Positions 39,001 through 47,876 of a stretch of DNA of 64,000 nucleotides are shown piece by piece; within the stretch, counting starts at the first letter, position 1; the number at the start of each line of letters is the position of its first letter. The translations under genes and the position numbers were made by a program. The notes under the pieces were generated by a model, which saw nothing but the letters and a program-made list of their open reading frames with translations, made no database searches and was not told the origin of the DNA. This DNA is from Bacillus massilinigeriensis. GTDB lineage: Bacteria > Bacillota > Bacilli > Bacillales > Cytobacillaceae. The stretch covers positions 1,722,261-1,786,260 of the forward strand of contig NZ_LT630337.1 of assembly GCF_900117315.1 (NCBI RefSeq), in the 5' to 3' direction.

Positions 39001-39731
39001 TCTTTAAATCGTTCTTTTACACGGCGTAGTGAATCTGCTACGAAGCTGAATTTCGGATTATCAAAAAGCATCTCCTGTACACCAGAAATAAAACGGAAAC
39101 GAGTGTTATTACAGACCTCACCAACTTCACGTAAAAAGCCTAGATCTAGCGTAAGATCTTGTTCTTTCCTTCCACGTAAGTAGTCAAGAAGCTCATCTAT
39201 AACAAGTAATAAGCCTTTATCAGGATATTCTTCATGGAATAATTCCATCATTTCGTACATCATATCTTTATTATTTGTCACTTGATCTGCCGCAGGAAAA
39301 GAATAGTCTATCCCCATCTTTGCTAGTCCTTTTTCTAATTGACGACAAATAATTTCTCGGAGAGGCATTGTCACTGCACCAAACTCTGCACGGATAACTT
39401 GAAACTTACCCTCAATTTCTGTTGCTTTTTCCGCTACTTGTTTGTTACGCAAATGTTCACTAGCACCTGGTAATTCCGCAATGGTTGAAACTACACTCAT
39501 TAAGTGAGATTTACCGGATCCATAGTTTCCAACGATAAGTATCCCTTTGTTATCAACCATACGTTCAAATTGTAAGTTTTCAAATATGTCATTCATTAAT
39601 TTCTCTGCCATATTATCTGAGATAACATATGTTTTTAAAAGTGAGATAGCACGACTTTTATCGTCCGCTTCTCTTAATTGGACAACGGATTCAACTGGAT
39701 CGAATGAAATTAATTCATCATAACGAAGCAT
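36030..39731 (-). CDS. brxC: BrxC-like P-loop ATPase (DUF6079 family)
   Basis: A 1233-residue STAND/AAA-type ATPase. Walker A is GNYGSGKS (68-75) and Walker B is LLLVIDELLDYL (174-185), with a sensor-like FISGVQEMLFDN. A long helical region (residues 270-560) and a further coiled-coil tail with a CQSCHFNPREELL zinc-like pair near residue 1105 follow. The size and the opening LRYDELISFDPVESVVQLREAD are as in the DUF6079/BrxC family of BREX type 3. The ATG at 39729-39731 follows GGAGGGGAATATT and is used in place of a start five codons earlier. Confidence 0.85.
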   Translation of the reverse strand: MLRYDELISFDPVESVVQLREADDKSRAISLLKTYVISDNMAEKLMNDIFENLQFERMVDNKGILIVGNYGSGKSHLMSVVSTIAELPGASEHLRNKQVAEKATEIEGKFQVIRAEFGAVTMPLREIICRQLEKGLAKMGIDYSFPAADQVTNNKDMMYEMMELFHEEYPDKGLLLVIDELLDYLRGRKEQDLTLDLGFLREVGEVCNNTRFRFISGVQEMLFDNPKFSFVADSLRRVKERFKETRIVREDIAFVVSERLLKKNDEQKALVREHLGKFKKLYSGLSEELETYVNLFPIHPAYLEMFERVHIGEKRVALQTITGEIKKLLSEEVPEDSTGLISFDRYWTYIEGDSSLRSDERVRFITDKVETLKGIIQSSVKRQYKSMATQMVNALAVFRLTTEDLKIPIGLNSDTLRDKLFLSQPSLLDFEDEAADFLKTTIEASMKDLRTAASFQYISLNNDNGQYYINIDESVPVDELIRQRGEGLKDSQLDSYYFDVLKQATEVSEIASYVFGYKIWLHEIPWTARRIKREGYLFFGAPNERSTAQPERDFYIYMLQAFEEPDFKDEQKEDEVFFRLKKKNNTFIQLLRLYGGATEMYNDTTTNKKLYKPKMEDYKKKLVKWIKENFVDAYEIVYRGKSAGVLEHGMFLPSNPDTLVELVDSVSQDLLSQWFEVKYEEYPSFRKLEHSFLTKKNIHTYVKDALDYLNGRKTNQGEAILDGLILFDQQGNPTTKNSGYAKWVTDSLDRIGNGQVLNQSELIEVINTTQGTPDQRITRRFTMEPELLVVILGALIQDGQIVVTVKGTQYEAMNFSEFVRLPVQDITYFDHIKKPTGLPIREVQALSDLFDSIKIDFSNQERVDFVIKQIISGAKKATNRTVEMIANIRNKFHVWDGPLFTQEEIEEKLEKLSSLNDFLQGLQVYNSRAKMMNLKFNMERIEKEKVNLLLLDTLDNLQKKINEFTKVADYLVKAKFITSPSRNWIDGVDVSLDNLSIALKNDEDCINEIQELESLKKDYIDYYLSLHQKMRLNATESKMKTELLQDKQCDALQVLSSKIELLPSEVFKDWQEKVASLKVCYHVTADKLEHTPECQSCHFNPREELLNEKPSFSELEEELDDLLATWTDTLLTNFNDSSVKESIELLEVEEKQLINELIQKKAFTLPIPIKLINAINKVLKGIHQEHVDVEQLKEVFGNGNPITVKEVRDNLDMLLRALVGNNDQDRVRLTIRK

Positions 39732-39750
39732 AATATTCCCCTCCAAATCT

Positions 39751-40200
39751 TTACTTCATAATAATTTTCCCTTCAAATTCACGACAAGAAAAATATTCAG
39801 GATGCCCATATTCAGCATAGTACAGTTTATCATCCTCATATTTCCCTGGCCATTCAACAACTATTTTGTATGTCTTACTTATGTTCTCCAATAAACGTAC
39901 AGGATGAACTTGTAAAACTGGATCAAAAAGAATATCAATGTGTTGAAGGAGATATACTTTTTTTCTATTTGTTATAGAATCTAAAAGTATATCTTCAACA
40001 TATAGCGGATATTTATTTTTAGCTAAGTTTATTAAGCCCTGACTTAAGATAAAATTAACGTTTACTTTTTCGAATTGTTCTGTAATAGGTATCGTAGTAT
40101 TAAATTGTGCATTCCTATTGCATAGAAATATCAATTTATGCCACCATTGTTCCATTTCTTGAATTTCTTTTTTAAAACTGTTTATATTCACTTGAAACAT
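39751..40200 (-). CDS. brxF: BrxF-like protein with P-loop lost
   Basis: A 149-residue protein whose C-terminal half matches BrxF of BREX type 3: YLLQHIDILFDPVLQVHPVRLLEN, then KIVVEWPG and KLYYAEYGHPEYF. BrxF is described as a P-loop protein. The N-terminal segment here (KLIFLCNRNAQFNTTIPI) occupies the place of the P-loop but has no GxxxxGK[ST]. It is the first gene of the BREX half, 20 bp before brxC. Confidence 0.72.
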   Translation of the reverse strand: MFQVNINSFKKEIQEMEQWWHKLIFLCNRNAQFNTTIPITEQFEKVNVNFILSQGLINLAKNKYPLYVEDILLDSITNRKKVYLLQHIDILFDPVLQVHPVRLLENISKTYKIVVEWPGKYEDDKLYYAEYGHPEYFSCREFEGKIIMK

Positions 40201-40357
40201 CCTTTTTCTAATATGGTCAAAAATGACATTTTATAAATCCAAGCGATTTAGTGATCTGTTTTCCATGTAAACAATTCATACTATTAATACTGTAATATAA
40301 GTATATTTTAATAACAAATCTGTGAATGCTTTATTACTTTTTTGTGTTCGTAACTTT

Positions 40358-42067
40358 TTACAGCTGATTAAAGAATCCAGTATCTTCCCCTGGATTAATA
40401 TTGATTAGGAGACGACGATCTAACAATTGATTTCCCCACTCACAAGATGTTTCTGAAACATAAGAACAAGAATGGCATGCAGCTCCATTAGCAGTTGATT
40501 GGAATTTAAATTCTCCTTCAGAACAGTTTGGATCAGAAGAACAATACATCATACGTTCAATAGCCCGAATAAAAATCGGATAAAGTTTATCTGGGTCAGC
40601 CTGTTCTATTAGCCCACCTAGACTTCCCTCAGAATCACCAGATGCTGTATAAATGAGTACTCCTTGCATATCATTACTACAGTAGATTCGTTCTTTCAAT
40701 GATGTTGTTGAATAACCCGAATACGCGGCTAATTCCTTTATTAATGCATGACTAAACGTATGCAGAAGCAAATGTTTGCTTTCTATCGATAACGCTGAGT
40801 AACCAAGTTGATCCCGATTCCGATTATATCTCGAAATGATATCAGATGTTACCTCTGAATGATTGGTATTACGTTCCCATTCTTTTATTTTATGCTTATC
40901 AAAATTAAAGAAGATACCTTCGCCATTATTTCGTATCCCTGGCAGCCACTTATTATTCTTATCTTTCATAACTGGAATCAAGTCCTTTGATTCCGCGAAT
41001 TCAAATCGATCTAAATATTCAATTCGTGTAAACCCCTGTAAAACTTGGATTTCCGGCAATGATTCTATTTTATGAACAGCTGAAAAATAGGGCTTCATTT
41101 TTTCATGAATACTAACTGAACTCGATTTATAACCAGTATCATGAGTATCATCCGTATCTCCTTGAACTAACGTATTCCATTCCTGTTTTCTTATCGACTG
41201 GAAACTTATTTCTTCTTCATATTCACCAGACAGAATTTTTTCGATTTTATCTGCTTCTGATTCGTTAAAATCTAGTATGCTTAATAATGTCTGGAAAGAA
41301 TTTGATCCCTTTTCTTTTGCTTTTATCAATGCTGGTTTATTTTCTAGCACTTTAGAAACCAGTGGGTCACTATTTTCTTCACTCAGCGGAATCTGTAAAA
41401 AGCTTGTCACTGCTGGTGAATATATGTTAGATGCTCCCCGTAAATAAGTTTCCATTGATTCGTTGCATAATTCTGTATCACCAATCCATGGTCTGTTACC
41501 AGTGCAAGATGGTAAAATTGATTTCATTGCATCTTTTTGCATGATTTTTCCTAATGATTGTTTCTCTTTACACTTGACGCATTGTACAGAAAGATCTGAT
41601 AGAGAACCACTATCACCTTGCCGAATAAATTTTAGGATGGGCTTATCACTATTACAGGATTTTTCTTGATGAACCCATTCTATATAAGGAAAATCACTAA
41701 TATGACCATTGTTGCAGGACACTACAAATCTACTGGGATAAAGCTCAATGTCTTCACCTTTTTGTTTGCAATGGTAACAATAAGTATTATTATAATCAGT
41801 CATCATGTTACAACTTGGGCAAATTTCCCATTTCGGAAATGGGGTTGCTCTGACTTTAACTGAATCTGGTCTTTCGTTTAATAATTTTATATAATCTATG
41901 TTCAATGCCCTAGTAATTCGTTCATCTTTTTCATGTGGTGTATAACGTGTATTCCACAGATCTGCTGCCATAATGATTACACTTTGATTCATCATATCTA
42001 CAATAGAACCTGGTCCAAAGTGATAGATTAACTGAGAAGGTCTCAATGTCCCCATTTCTTTACTCAT
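40358..42067 (-). CDS. drmB: DISARM DrmB-like protein (DUF1998)
   Basis: A 569-residue DUF1998 protein. The N-terminus LRPSQLIYHFGPGSIVDMMN carries the 'GPGSIVD' motif typical of DrmB. The central part has zinc-binding Cys pairs (CPSCNMM and CYHCKQKG) and a second cluster, and the C-terminal DUF1998 core ends in a set of cysteines (YCSSDPNCSEGEF, CHSCSYVSETSCEWG). The start overlaps the drmA stop by 8 bases (ATGAGTAA). In DISARM, DrmB works with DrmA in the core helicase complex that recognises incoming DNA. Confidence 0.85.
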   Translation of the reverse strand: MSKEMGTLRPSQLIYHFGPGSIVDMMNQSVIIMAADLWNTRYTPHEKDERITRALNIDYIKLLNERPDSVKVRATPFPKWEICPSCNMMTDYNNTYCYHCKQKGEDIELYPSRFVVSCNNGHISDFPYIEWVHQEKSCNSDKPILKFIRQGDSGSLSDLSVQCVKCKEKQSLGKIMQKDAMKSILPSCTGNRPWIGDTELCNESMETYLRGASNIYSPAVTSFLQIPLSEENSDPLVSKVLENKPALIKAKEKGSNSFQTLLSILDFNESEADKIEKILSGEYEEEISFQSIRKQEWNTLVQGDTDDTHDTGYKSSSVSIHEKMKPYFSAVHKIESLPEIQVLQGFTRIEYLDRFEFAESKDLIPVMKDKNNKWLPGIRNNGEGIFFNFDKHKIKEWERNTNHSEVTSDIISRYNRNRDQLGYSALSIESKHLLLHTFSHALIKELAAYSGYSTTSLKERIYCSNDMQGVLIYTASGDSEGSLGGLIEQADPDKLYPIFIRAIERMMYCSSDPNCSEGEFKFQSTANGAACHSCSYVSETSCEWGNQLLDRRLLININPGEDTGFFNQL

Positions 42068-45000
42068 CTTTAAACCACATCTCTTCCACCTTAATTTCAC
42101 CTTCAACATTTCTTAGCGACATCATTGCTGGTTTGGATTCCTTCGTTTTTGCTTTTTCAGTAAACTGCTTTAATAAGTGGTTTTTACTGTATTGACTTAA
42201 TCTATAACTTAATTGTTCCTGATACTTATCTGACATAGTTTCCCACCATTTCAGAAACCCTGTTAGGTGTTCTTCTATTTCTACTTTCTCCCAAGCATTC
42301 GTCTTAGAAATACGTTCAACAAACTTATTTTTCAGTGCTTCTACTCTCTCAGAATTATAAAATTTGTTGGCACTCTTTTCATTACTTATTTCAATGAGCG
42401 ACTGTCTTAAGAAACCTATAAACGCGCCAGTTAGTCCCTTTTTTCTACTTCCAATTGAAAATGGCGTAACACTCATTGCTTCAACATTACGATAGATTGT
42501 TTGATGATAGGCTCTAAAACGTTCATAATGTGATAAATCTCGTGAACGCATGGAATTGAAGATAGTTAATACTAATCCAGGATATTCCCTTCCAACCCGA
42601 CTTGTCGCCTGTATATATTCTGAAGTTGTTTTTGGTTGACCATGCATAACCATAATTCCAAGTCTATTCACATCAACCCCCACAGAAATCATATTTGTTG
42701 CTAAAACAGCATCTAACACACCTTGTTCGTTAACTGTTCTCTCCATTTTATTTAGCAACTCTGGTATTTCTTTGGCTTTTTTTCTACTTGTCATTTCTTC
42801 TACATTTAATTCGTGTGAAAAATGGCTTCTACTGTCCAACATATTTAACCGTGTAGGTATTTCATCTTTAAATGTAGTTAACATACCAGAAAGTTCTTTG
42901 ACTGTATTAAAATAACCTAACATTGTCCAATATGGGTCTATAAACTCGGATTTTGAATCACGTGTAATTGTTGTCAAAGCTGCATATGTTTGAATTGATT
43001 GGATTTTGCCACTGACACCAGGTGCACAAATTCCGACATATAAACGTCCCGGTTTTTCCTTCGTTTCTAATGAGTAAGATACAAAGTTATCATTTGATTT
43101 TTGTACAGCTAGTGGGAATTGAGTTACTTCTCTACCGTACAATGCTCTGACTTGTTCATCTGCACCACGTATGGTAGCTGTGGAAGCGATAATTTTTGGA
43201 CCAATCCCATTTTGTTGACATAATAAATCTACTGCTACTTCATAAAGCCCTGTTAATGAACCAAGCGGACCTGAAATTAGATGAAGTTCATCCTGAATAA
43301 TTAACTCCGGTGGTTTTAATCGATCGATCCTCTCCCACCCACGTTTCGTTTCCTTATCTTCATAAATAAATCCTTTTTCTGGATGATAGAAATTTTTCTG
43401 TCCGAAAAGCTCGTACATATTATTTTTCCAAGGTAGTTGAGCAACTTTATCAACTGTACCGATAATAATAGTTGGAACCTTTTTGTATATCTCTTCATCA
43501 ACAGTACAAACAGGGAGCCCTAAATCACCATAAAACTCACAGTGAGGGTAATGACAGCTGATTTTCTGAGTTTTTTCAGTAATATGATAGTCATCAGGTG
43601 ATAATTCCGTTCCACACCATGGACAATGTGTGAGTTGCATTGGATTTCCTTTTAGAACTTCTTTTCCTTGTCTAATCTCATCCATTTTTTCACTAGCATC
43701 TTTCAATAGATTTGGTGATGAGTCATTACCAATCCAAAGTCCAATACTAAAAGGCACTGTACCATATTTATGTGGTTGTTCTCCTCGAATATATTCTGCT
43801 GCACAAACTAGTGCGGTTGCACGTTGGAATTGTTGGGTGGTTAGAAGACGTAAAGTGTAACGCATAAACACAGTCACACCTGCATACTCTTCCACATTAA
43901 AAATATCCGAAGTTAGTCTTCTAAATGCCATTAGATATGCAGCTACTCCTAGATATGCTTCAGTCTTTCCTCCACCTGTCGGAAACCAAATTAAATCTAC
44001 CATTTCTCTGTCCTCGTGGTTCTTATCAGAGACACCATCAATACTCATAAGCAAAAACATAATTTGAAACAAACGCCATTTCCCATCATGAATGGGCCTA
44101 GTTCTTTTATTGGATGATCTATATTCCAACGCCACCTTCGTGTGAGCACGTTGCAACATCATACACTTGTTAGCAAATTGGAAAGCTTGTTTCCCAATAC
44201 AATCATCTGATTTTGATATGAATTTAATACCATTTTCAATTCGCTGAATTATTTTCCTGATTTTTTTTATGTTCTCTTCCGCTTCTTTTTTTAAATGTAC
44301 TTCCAAGTCCTTAATTTCATCAGACTGAAAATCTAGCCATCTATTATATTGTTTTGGTATAATTGATAAATAATCATTTAGTTCTGTGGCTGACATCCTG
44401 CTAAGGTCCTTCATGGAAAAAGAATATCCTTCAAATGTAGTATGTTCTACTGCTGGTAACTCATAGAAAGGAAGCCAAGTGGATTCTATATTCACTTTTC
44501 CATTCTCAATATTCCAATCCACACCTACCCCATGGCCAATTGCTAATTCCTTAAAATCACGATATAGTAATTCATCCGCAACATTAAATCGATCGGCCTT
44601 TGAAGTAAATATTGCCATATTATCTTCTTCAAAACTAATTGACAATTTTGTTTGAAACATAATTTCATCCTGTTTCGGGTACTGATTATCCCTCTGATAA
44701 GAGTTATATATGAAGATACTTACATGATAGATTCCATCTCTCTTCATTACAGTATATTTTACGCGGGCAGGATCTGAATCAGCATTTTTGTTTTCTAATA
44801 TTTGCGTAACATCTGATTTCAGTTCCACTGTCCATGTTTCTTGTTTCTGAGATCTTTCATGAGATTCCCCTAAATACATCGCCCAACCTGCATTTATAGT
44901 TACTTTCCCTAGATTTTTCATCTTAAAGCTAAAACCCATACTGGAAGGACGGAACATGTCACGATTACTTAAGTATTCATCAACCTTTTCGTCTTCAGTC

Positions 45001-45389
45001 AGCTGATTCGTTTGAATATCCAGATCAGCCTCATTTATAACATTTGCCGATGAACCAAAAGGTACAAGTTTTCCCGTTAAGTATAAAGCCATTGGTCTTT
45101 TTCTTTTACCTAGAACCTCGTTTTCATCAAAGGGTCCAACCAGAAATTTTTCTAATTTATTTACTATCTCAGATCTTGTTTCTTTATATCCATCATGATT
45201 AGCAGGTTCTTTTGATAATAATGTTACTTTACCTTCTGTTATCTGAAATAAATCCGGGTGTTCATCAACTATCCTTTTTAAAGTACGACTTGTCCATTTA
45301 CTATCTATCTCCATATAGTCAGTGACAGACATTGAGTTCTCTTGACTTGACTTTAAATATTTTTCTAATTTCGTAGCCCCTGGTTTCAT
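42060..45389 (-). CDS. drmA: DISARM DrmA-like helicase
   Basis: A 1109-residue SF2 helicase. The N-terminal segment has LVGPFDENEVLGKRKRPM and YLTGKLVPFG, a block seen in DrmA. Walker A is PTGGGKT (470-476), DExH is DELH (700-703), motif III is STATIRG and the C-terminal lobe has VSVGVDVNRLGIMVM and SRVGREYPG. A zinc-like C-x2-C/C-x3-H element (CPWCGTEL ... SCHYPHC) is near 590-615. It overlaps drmB and is followed upstream by an unrelated SF2 helicase with a 4-bp overlap, indicating one transcription unit. Confidence 0.85.
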   Translation of the reverse strand: MKPGATKLEKYLKSSQENSMSVTDYMEIDSKWTSRTLKRIVDEHPDLFQITEGKVTLLSKEPANHDGYKETRSEIVNKLEKFLVGPFDENEVLGKRKRPMALYLTGKLVPFGSSANVINEADLDIQTNQLTEDEKVDEYLSNRDMFRPSSMGFSFKMKNLGKVTINAGWAMYLGESHERSQKQETWTVELKSDVTQILENKNADSDPARVKYTVMKRDGIYHVSIFIYNSYQRDNQYPKQDEIMFQTKLSISFEEDNMAIFTSKADRFNVADELLYRDFKELAIGHGVGVDWNIENGKVNIESTWLPFYELPAVEHTTFEGYSFSMKDLSRMSATELNDYLSIIPKQYNRWLDFQSDEIKDLEVHLKKEAEENIKKIRKIIQRIENGIKFISKSDDCIGKQAFQFANKCMMLQRAHTKVALEYRSSNKRTRPIHDGKWRLFQIMFLLMSIDGVSDKNHEDREMVDLIWFPTGGGKTEAYLGVAAYLMAFRRLTSDIFNVEEYAGVTVFMRYTLRLLTTQQFQRATALVCAAEYIRGEQPHKYGTVPFSIGLWIGNDSSPNLLKDASEKMDEIRQGKEVLKGNPMQLTHCPWCGTELSPDDYHITEKTQKISCHYPHCEFYGDLGLPVCTVDEEIYKKVPTIIIGTVDKVAQLPWKNNMYELFGQKNFYHPEKGFIYEDKETKRGWERIDRLKPPELIIQDELHLISGPLGSLTGLYEVAVDLLCQQNGIGPKIIASTATIRGADEQVRALYGREVTQFPLAVQKSNDNFVSYSLETKEKPGRLYVGICAPGVSGKIQSIQTYAALTTITRDSKSEFIDPYWTMLGYFNTVKELSGMLTTFKDEIPTRLNMLDSRSHFSHELNVEEMTSRKKAKEIPELLNKMERTVNEQGVLDAVLATNMISVGVDVNRLGIMVMHGQPKTTSEYIQATSRVGREYPGLVLTIFNSMRSRDLSHYERFRAYHQTIYRNVEAMSVTPFSIGSRKKGLTGAFIGFLRQSLIEISNEKSANKFYNSERVEALKNKFVERISKTNAWEKVEIEEHLTGFLKWWETMSDKYQEQLSYRLSQYSKNHLLKQFTEKAKTKESKPAMMSLRNVEGEIKVEEMWFKDE

Positions 45390-47137
45390 ACCATCACCCC
45401 ATCAAAGTCCTTTACCTCTTTAACCTGCCATTCTTTTATAAATCTAGCATAGGCAAGAGGTTCTCCATGACGTTTTATATTTCTAGAGAAATCAACAACA
45501 TTACAGTATTTGGTACCGCCAAATTTTTCCCCTCTTAGTCCCCGCCCTACCATTTGCTCATAAAGAATTATACTAGAAGTTGGACGACAAATAATAATAT
45601 GATCTGTTTTTGGAGCAACAAATCCTGTTGTTAACACTCCGTAGTTAAATAAGAATTCTATTTCACCTTTCTTAAACGCCGAAATATGCATTCGTCTAAT
45701 AGGTTTCGGAGTATCTGCAGAAATAACAGCTGATTTTCTCCCAACCGAATTCATCATTAATGCTAGGAATTCCGCATGCTCAACGGTACATGCATAAACT
45801 AAAGAAGATGAACCTACTGGTATATCCATCATATACTCTATTATTTGAAAATTTCTCTTTTCATCTTTTGCTAAGATATCGAGGAATTCATTATTTAAAT
45901 CATCTTGTTCACTATCAATCATATCGTTAGTTACTTCAATCTCTTCACCATCTTCATGAAGTAAAAACAATGGTTCAGCTAAATATCCTTCTTCCCTAAA
46001 ATATAAGAGAGGATTTATTTCATAGCGCTTCATATCTGGTAAAGAAGGGTGAATTAAATACGCTTCAAATTGTTCAACAAGTGTCATCGTTTCTTCATTA
46101 CTTCGACCTGGTGTAGCAGTTAGTCCGCATATAGGAAAAAGATCTTCTCCTACTAATTCCTTAGCTTTATTAATAAGTAATTCATAACTCTTTGTCGTAG
46201 CATGATGAGCTTCATCAATAATCATTGCACCACAATTAGCTAATAAATCATCTAATGCTTTATCCTTACTCTGGATTCGGGTATATAGTTGTTGAATACT
46301 TGCAATTACAGCACCACCGATTAAATCCTCTTCTTTAATTTTCTTACCACCAAAAAAACGATAAACTCTCAATGATTCAGGAAACTCTCTCTCTTGCCAC
46401 ATATCGGATATACATGATATTGCTTGTTCACAAAGTTCTTCGCCTTGGGCAATCCATAATAAATACTTTCCTTCACTAAAACGGGGTTGCATCCAATCTA
46501 TGAAACTTTCCACTGCTACTCTAGTTTTCCCCCCACCTGTTGGTAAAGTGACAACGCATCTCGTCTTTTCTTTTTCTTGATTCAGAACAGACAACATCTT
46601 TTCTTTTAGACCTTTTTGATATTCGACTAATGGCGGAACCATTTTTCTCGGTTCAATATCTTGAATAGGGTCTGTGCTATGGTCCTTTGGAATTGAAATC
46701 CCTGAAAAAATTAAAGGAAAACCAAGCGTTTGAACAAAGTCTCTTGGCCATTTTCCTCCCATTGACCATCTCTTTTCTGCTAATGCATTTGGCATATATG
46801 AAGGGGATTGAATTTTCCTGTTGCTTATTGGATTTCTTTCGTACAATTGACTCAGTGTCTTATTATCAATTTGTTTTAATAAATACGACCTTAGTTCCCT
46901 GATGTTATTATTACTACCTGAAAACCGGTATGAACCTTTCTCAATGACAACCATCCGTGCTAATTTATATTTATCTAGGTCATCTTCTTCTAAATCATTT
47001 AGCATCTTGTTAATTTGCAAGTATTTATCTGTACCCAAAAATTTTATTAGCATCATATCACTAACGTTATATTTTTCTATTAATATATTTACAGTTTGTC
47101 TAATTTCATTTTCTGTTAAAAAAGTATTCAATTCCAC
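45386..47137 (-). CDS. SF2 DEAD/DEAH helicase of the restriction-subunit type
   Basis: A 583-residue helicase of the UvrB/Res class. Walker A is PTGGGKT (199-205), DEAH is at 308-311 with IIDEAHHA, motif III is GLTATPGRS, the second lobe has VLTTGFVAPKTDHII and arginine-finger motif QMVGRGLRG. The first about 160 residues are a helical extension of unknown fold, and no nuclease motif is visible. Helicases of this type sit next to drmA/drmB in some defence islands. It overlaps drmA by 4 bp, so it belongs to the same system. Confidence 0.82.
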   Translation of the reverse strand: MELNTFLTENEIRQTVNILIEKYNVSDMMLIKFLGTDKYLQINKMLNDLEEDDLDKYKLARMVVIEKGSYRFSGSNNNIRELRSYLLKQIDNKTLSQLYERNPISNRKIQSPSYMPNALAEKRWSMGGKWPRDFVQTLGFPLIFSGISIPKDHSTDPIQDIEPRKMVPPLVEYQKGLKEKMLSVLNQEKEKTRCVVTLPTGGGKTRVAVESFIDWMQPRFSEGKYLLWIAQGEELCEQAISCISDMWQEREFPESLRVYRFFGGKKIKEEDLIGGAVIASIQQLYTRIQSKDKALDDLLANCGAMIIDEAHHATTKSYELLINKAKELVGEDLFPICGLTATPGRSNEETMTLVEQFEAYLIHPSLPDMKRYEINPLLYFREEGYLAEPLFLLHEDGEEIEVTNDMIDSEQDDLNNEFLDILAKDEKRNFQIIEYMMDIPVGSSSLVYACTVEHAEFLALMMNSVGRKSAVISADTPKPIRRMHISAFKKGEIEFLFNYGVLTTGFVAPKTDHIIICRPTSSIILYEQMVGRGLRGEKFGGTKYCNVVDFSRNIKRHGEPLAYARFIKEWQVKEVKDFDGVMV

Positions 47138-47145
47138 ACCTCAAT

Positions 47146-47394
47146 CTAACTATGTTGCACGGTAATGTTCAACACCTTACTAATCACTTCTAACCTACGC
47201 TTACCGCATTGTTGACGCAGTACAGTAGTAAATTGGTCATCCTTCAAGAACTTACTCTCATTATTGCTATATAACTTCTGAACAATTTCTATCATTTCAT
47301 TTTCACTTATTCCATCTTCCCAATATTTATCTATTACAACATTTATAGTCGCTGCTAAATCTCTTTGTGTCTTCTGAAAAATTTTTATATCCAT
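47146..47394 (-). CDS. Small conserved protein (TIGR04540-like)
   Basis: An 82-residue protein with KTQRDLAATINVVIDKYWED and a conserved C-terminal QQCGKRRLEVISKVLN segment. I recall this pattern as TIGR04540, a family of unknown function; the identification is from memory. RBS GAGGTGATTCT precedes the ATG. It is first in the defence operon, eight bases before the helicase. The size and position are those of a regulator or an accessory/antitoxin-like protein. Confidence 0.55.
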   Translation of the reverse strand: MDIKIFQKTQRDLAATINVVIDKYWEDGISENEMIEIVQKLYSNNESKFLKDDQFTTVLRQQCGKRRLEVISKVLNITVQHS

Positions 47395-47419
47395 AGAATC
47401 ACCTCGGTGTTCTTACTTT

Positions 47420-47470
47420 ATTTATACTTTATCTTTATTTTATAACTAGTTCTTAAGTAACACAACCAAA
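47420..47470 (-). promoter_or_regulatory. Candidate promoter of the defence operon
   Basis: On the minus strand TTGTGT and TAAAAT stand 17 bases apart in the leader of the small first gene, a plausible sigma-A pair (-35 near 47463, -10 near 47440). There is no experimental support, and the AT-richness makes chance matches likely. Confidence 0.35.
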
Positions 47471-47791
47471 TTCTGGTTTTTATAGGATAGTAATTATTGT
47501 TACTCTTTGAATAAATGATAATTATCCCCTCATTTAAACTAGTTTAGGGTGGATTGCTTGTATCCCACTTTTGGGCATCTTATCTGTCTGCTGTTGATCT
47601 TACATTTGTATAAGACTTAATATTATATTCTATTTGAAAATAGGAAATGTCCCACAGTTTGTAACTTTATATACGTACTTGGGGATACTCCTAAAAATCA
47701 CGAAATTCTAAAGTTCTTGATTCACCAAGATCAATGCTTGATTTAGAAAGTAAATAGAGTTTTCTAAAAATTAAAAGGAAGCACAAAAAAA

Positions 47792-47876
47792 TATCCACCC
47801 GATGATCCCTGTGGAAGAGTGAGTCGGGTGGATACTACCTATATCCCACAGTGAACGCCTTCACTGCTACCTATAT
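47792..47876. other. Structured intergenic element: two hairpins, direct repeat and possible pseudoknot
   Basis: An 11-bp perfect stem TATCCACCCGA (47792-47802) / TCGGGTGGATA (47824-47834) with a 21-base loop is followed by a 7-bp stem CAGTGAA (47849-47855) / TTCACTG (47860-47866). The second stem is bracketed by two copies of CTACCTATAT (47835-47844 and 47867-47876). CTGTGG in the first loop (47809-47814) can pair with CCACAG (47846-47851). It lies in the 685-bp non-coding gap between the defence operon and the element's own genes, so an origin (replication or transfer) or a small RNA is possible. Confidence 0.5.
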
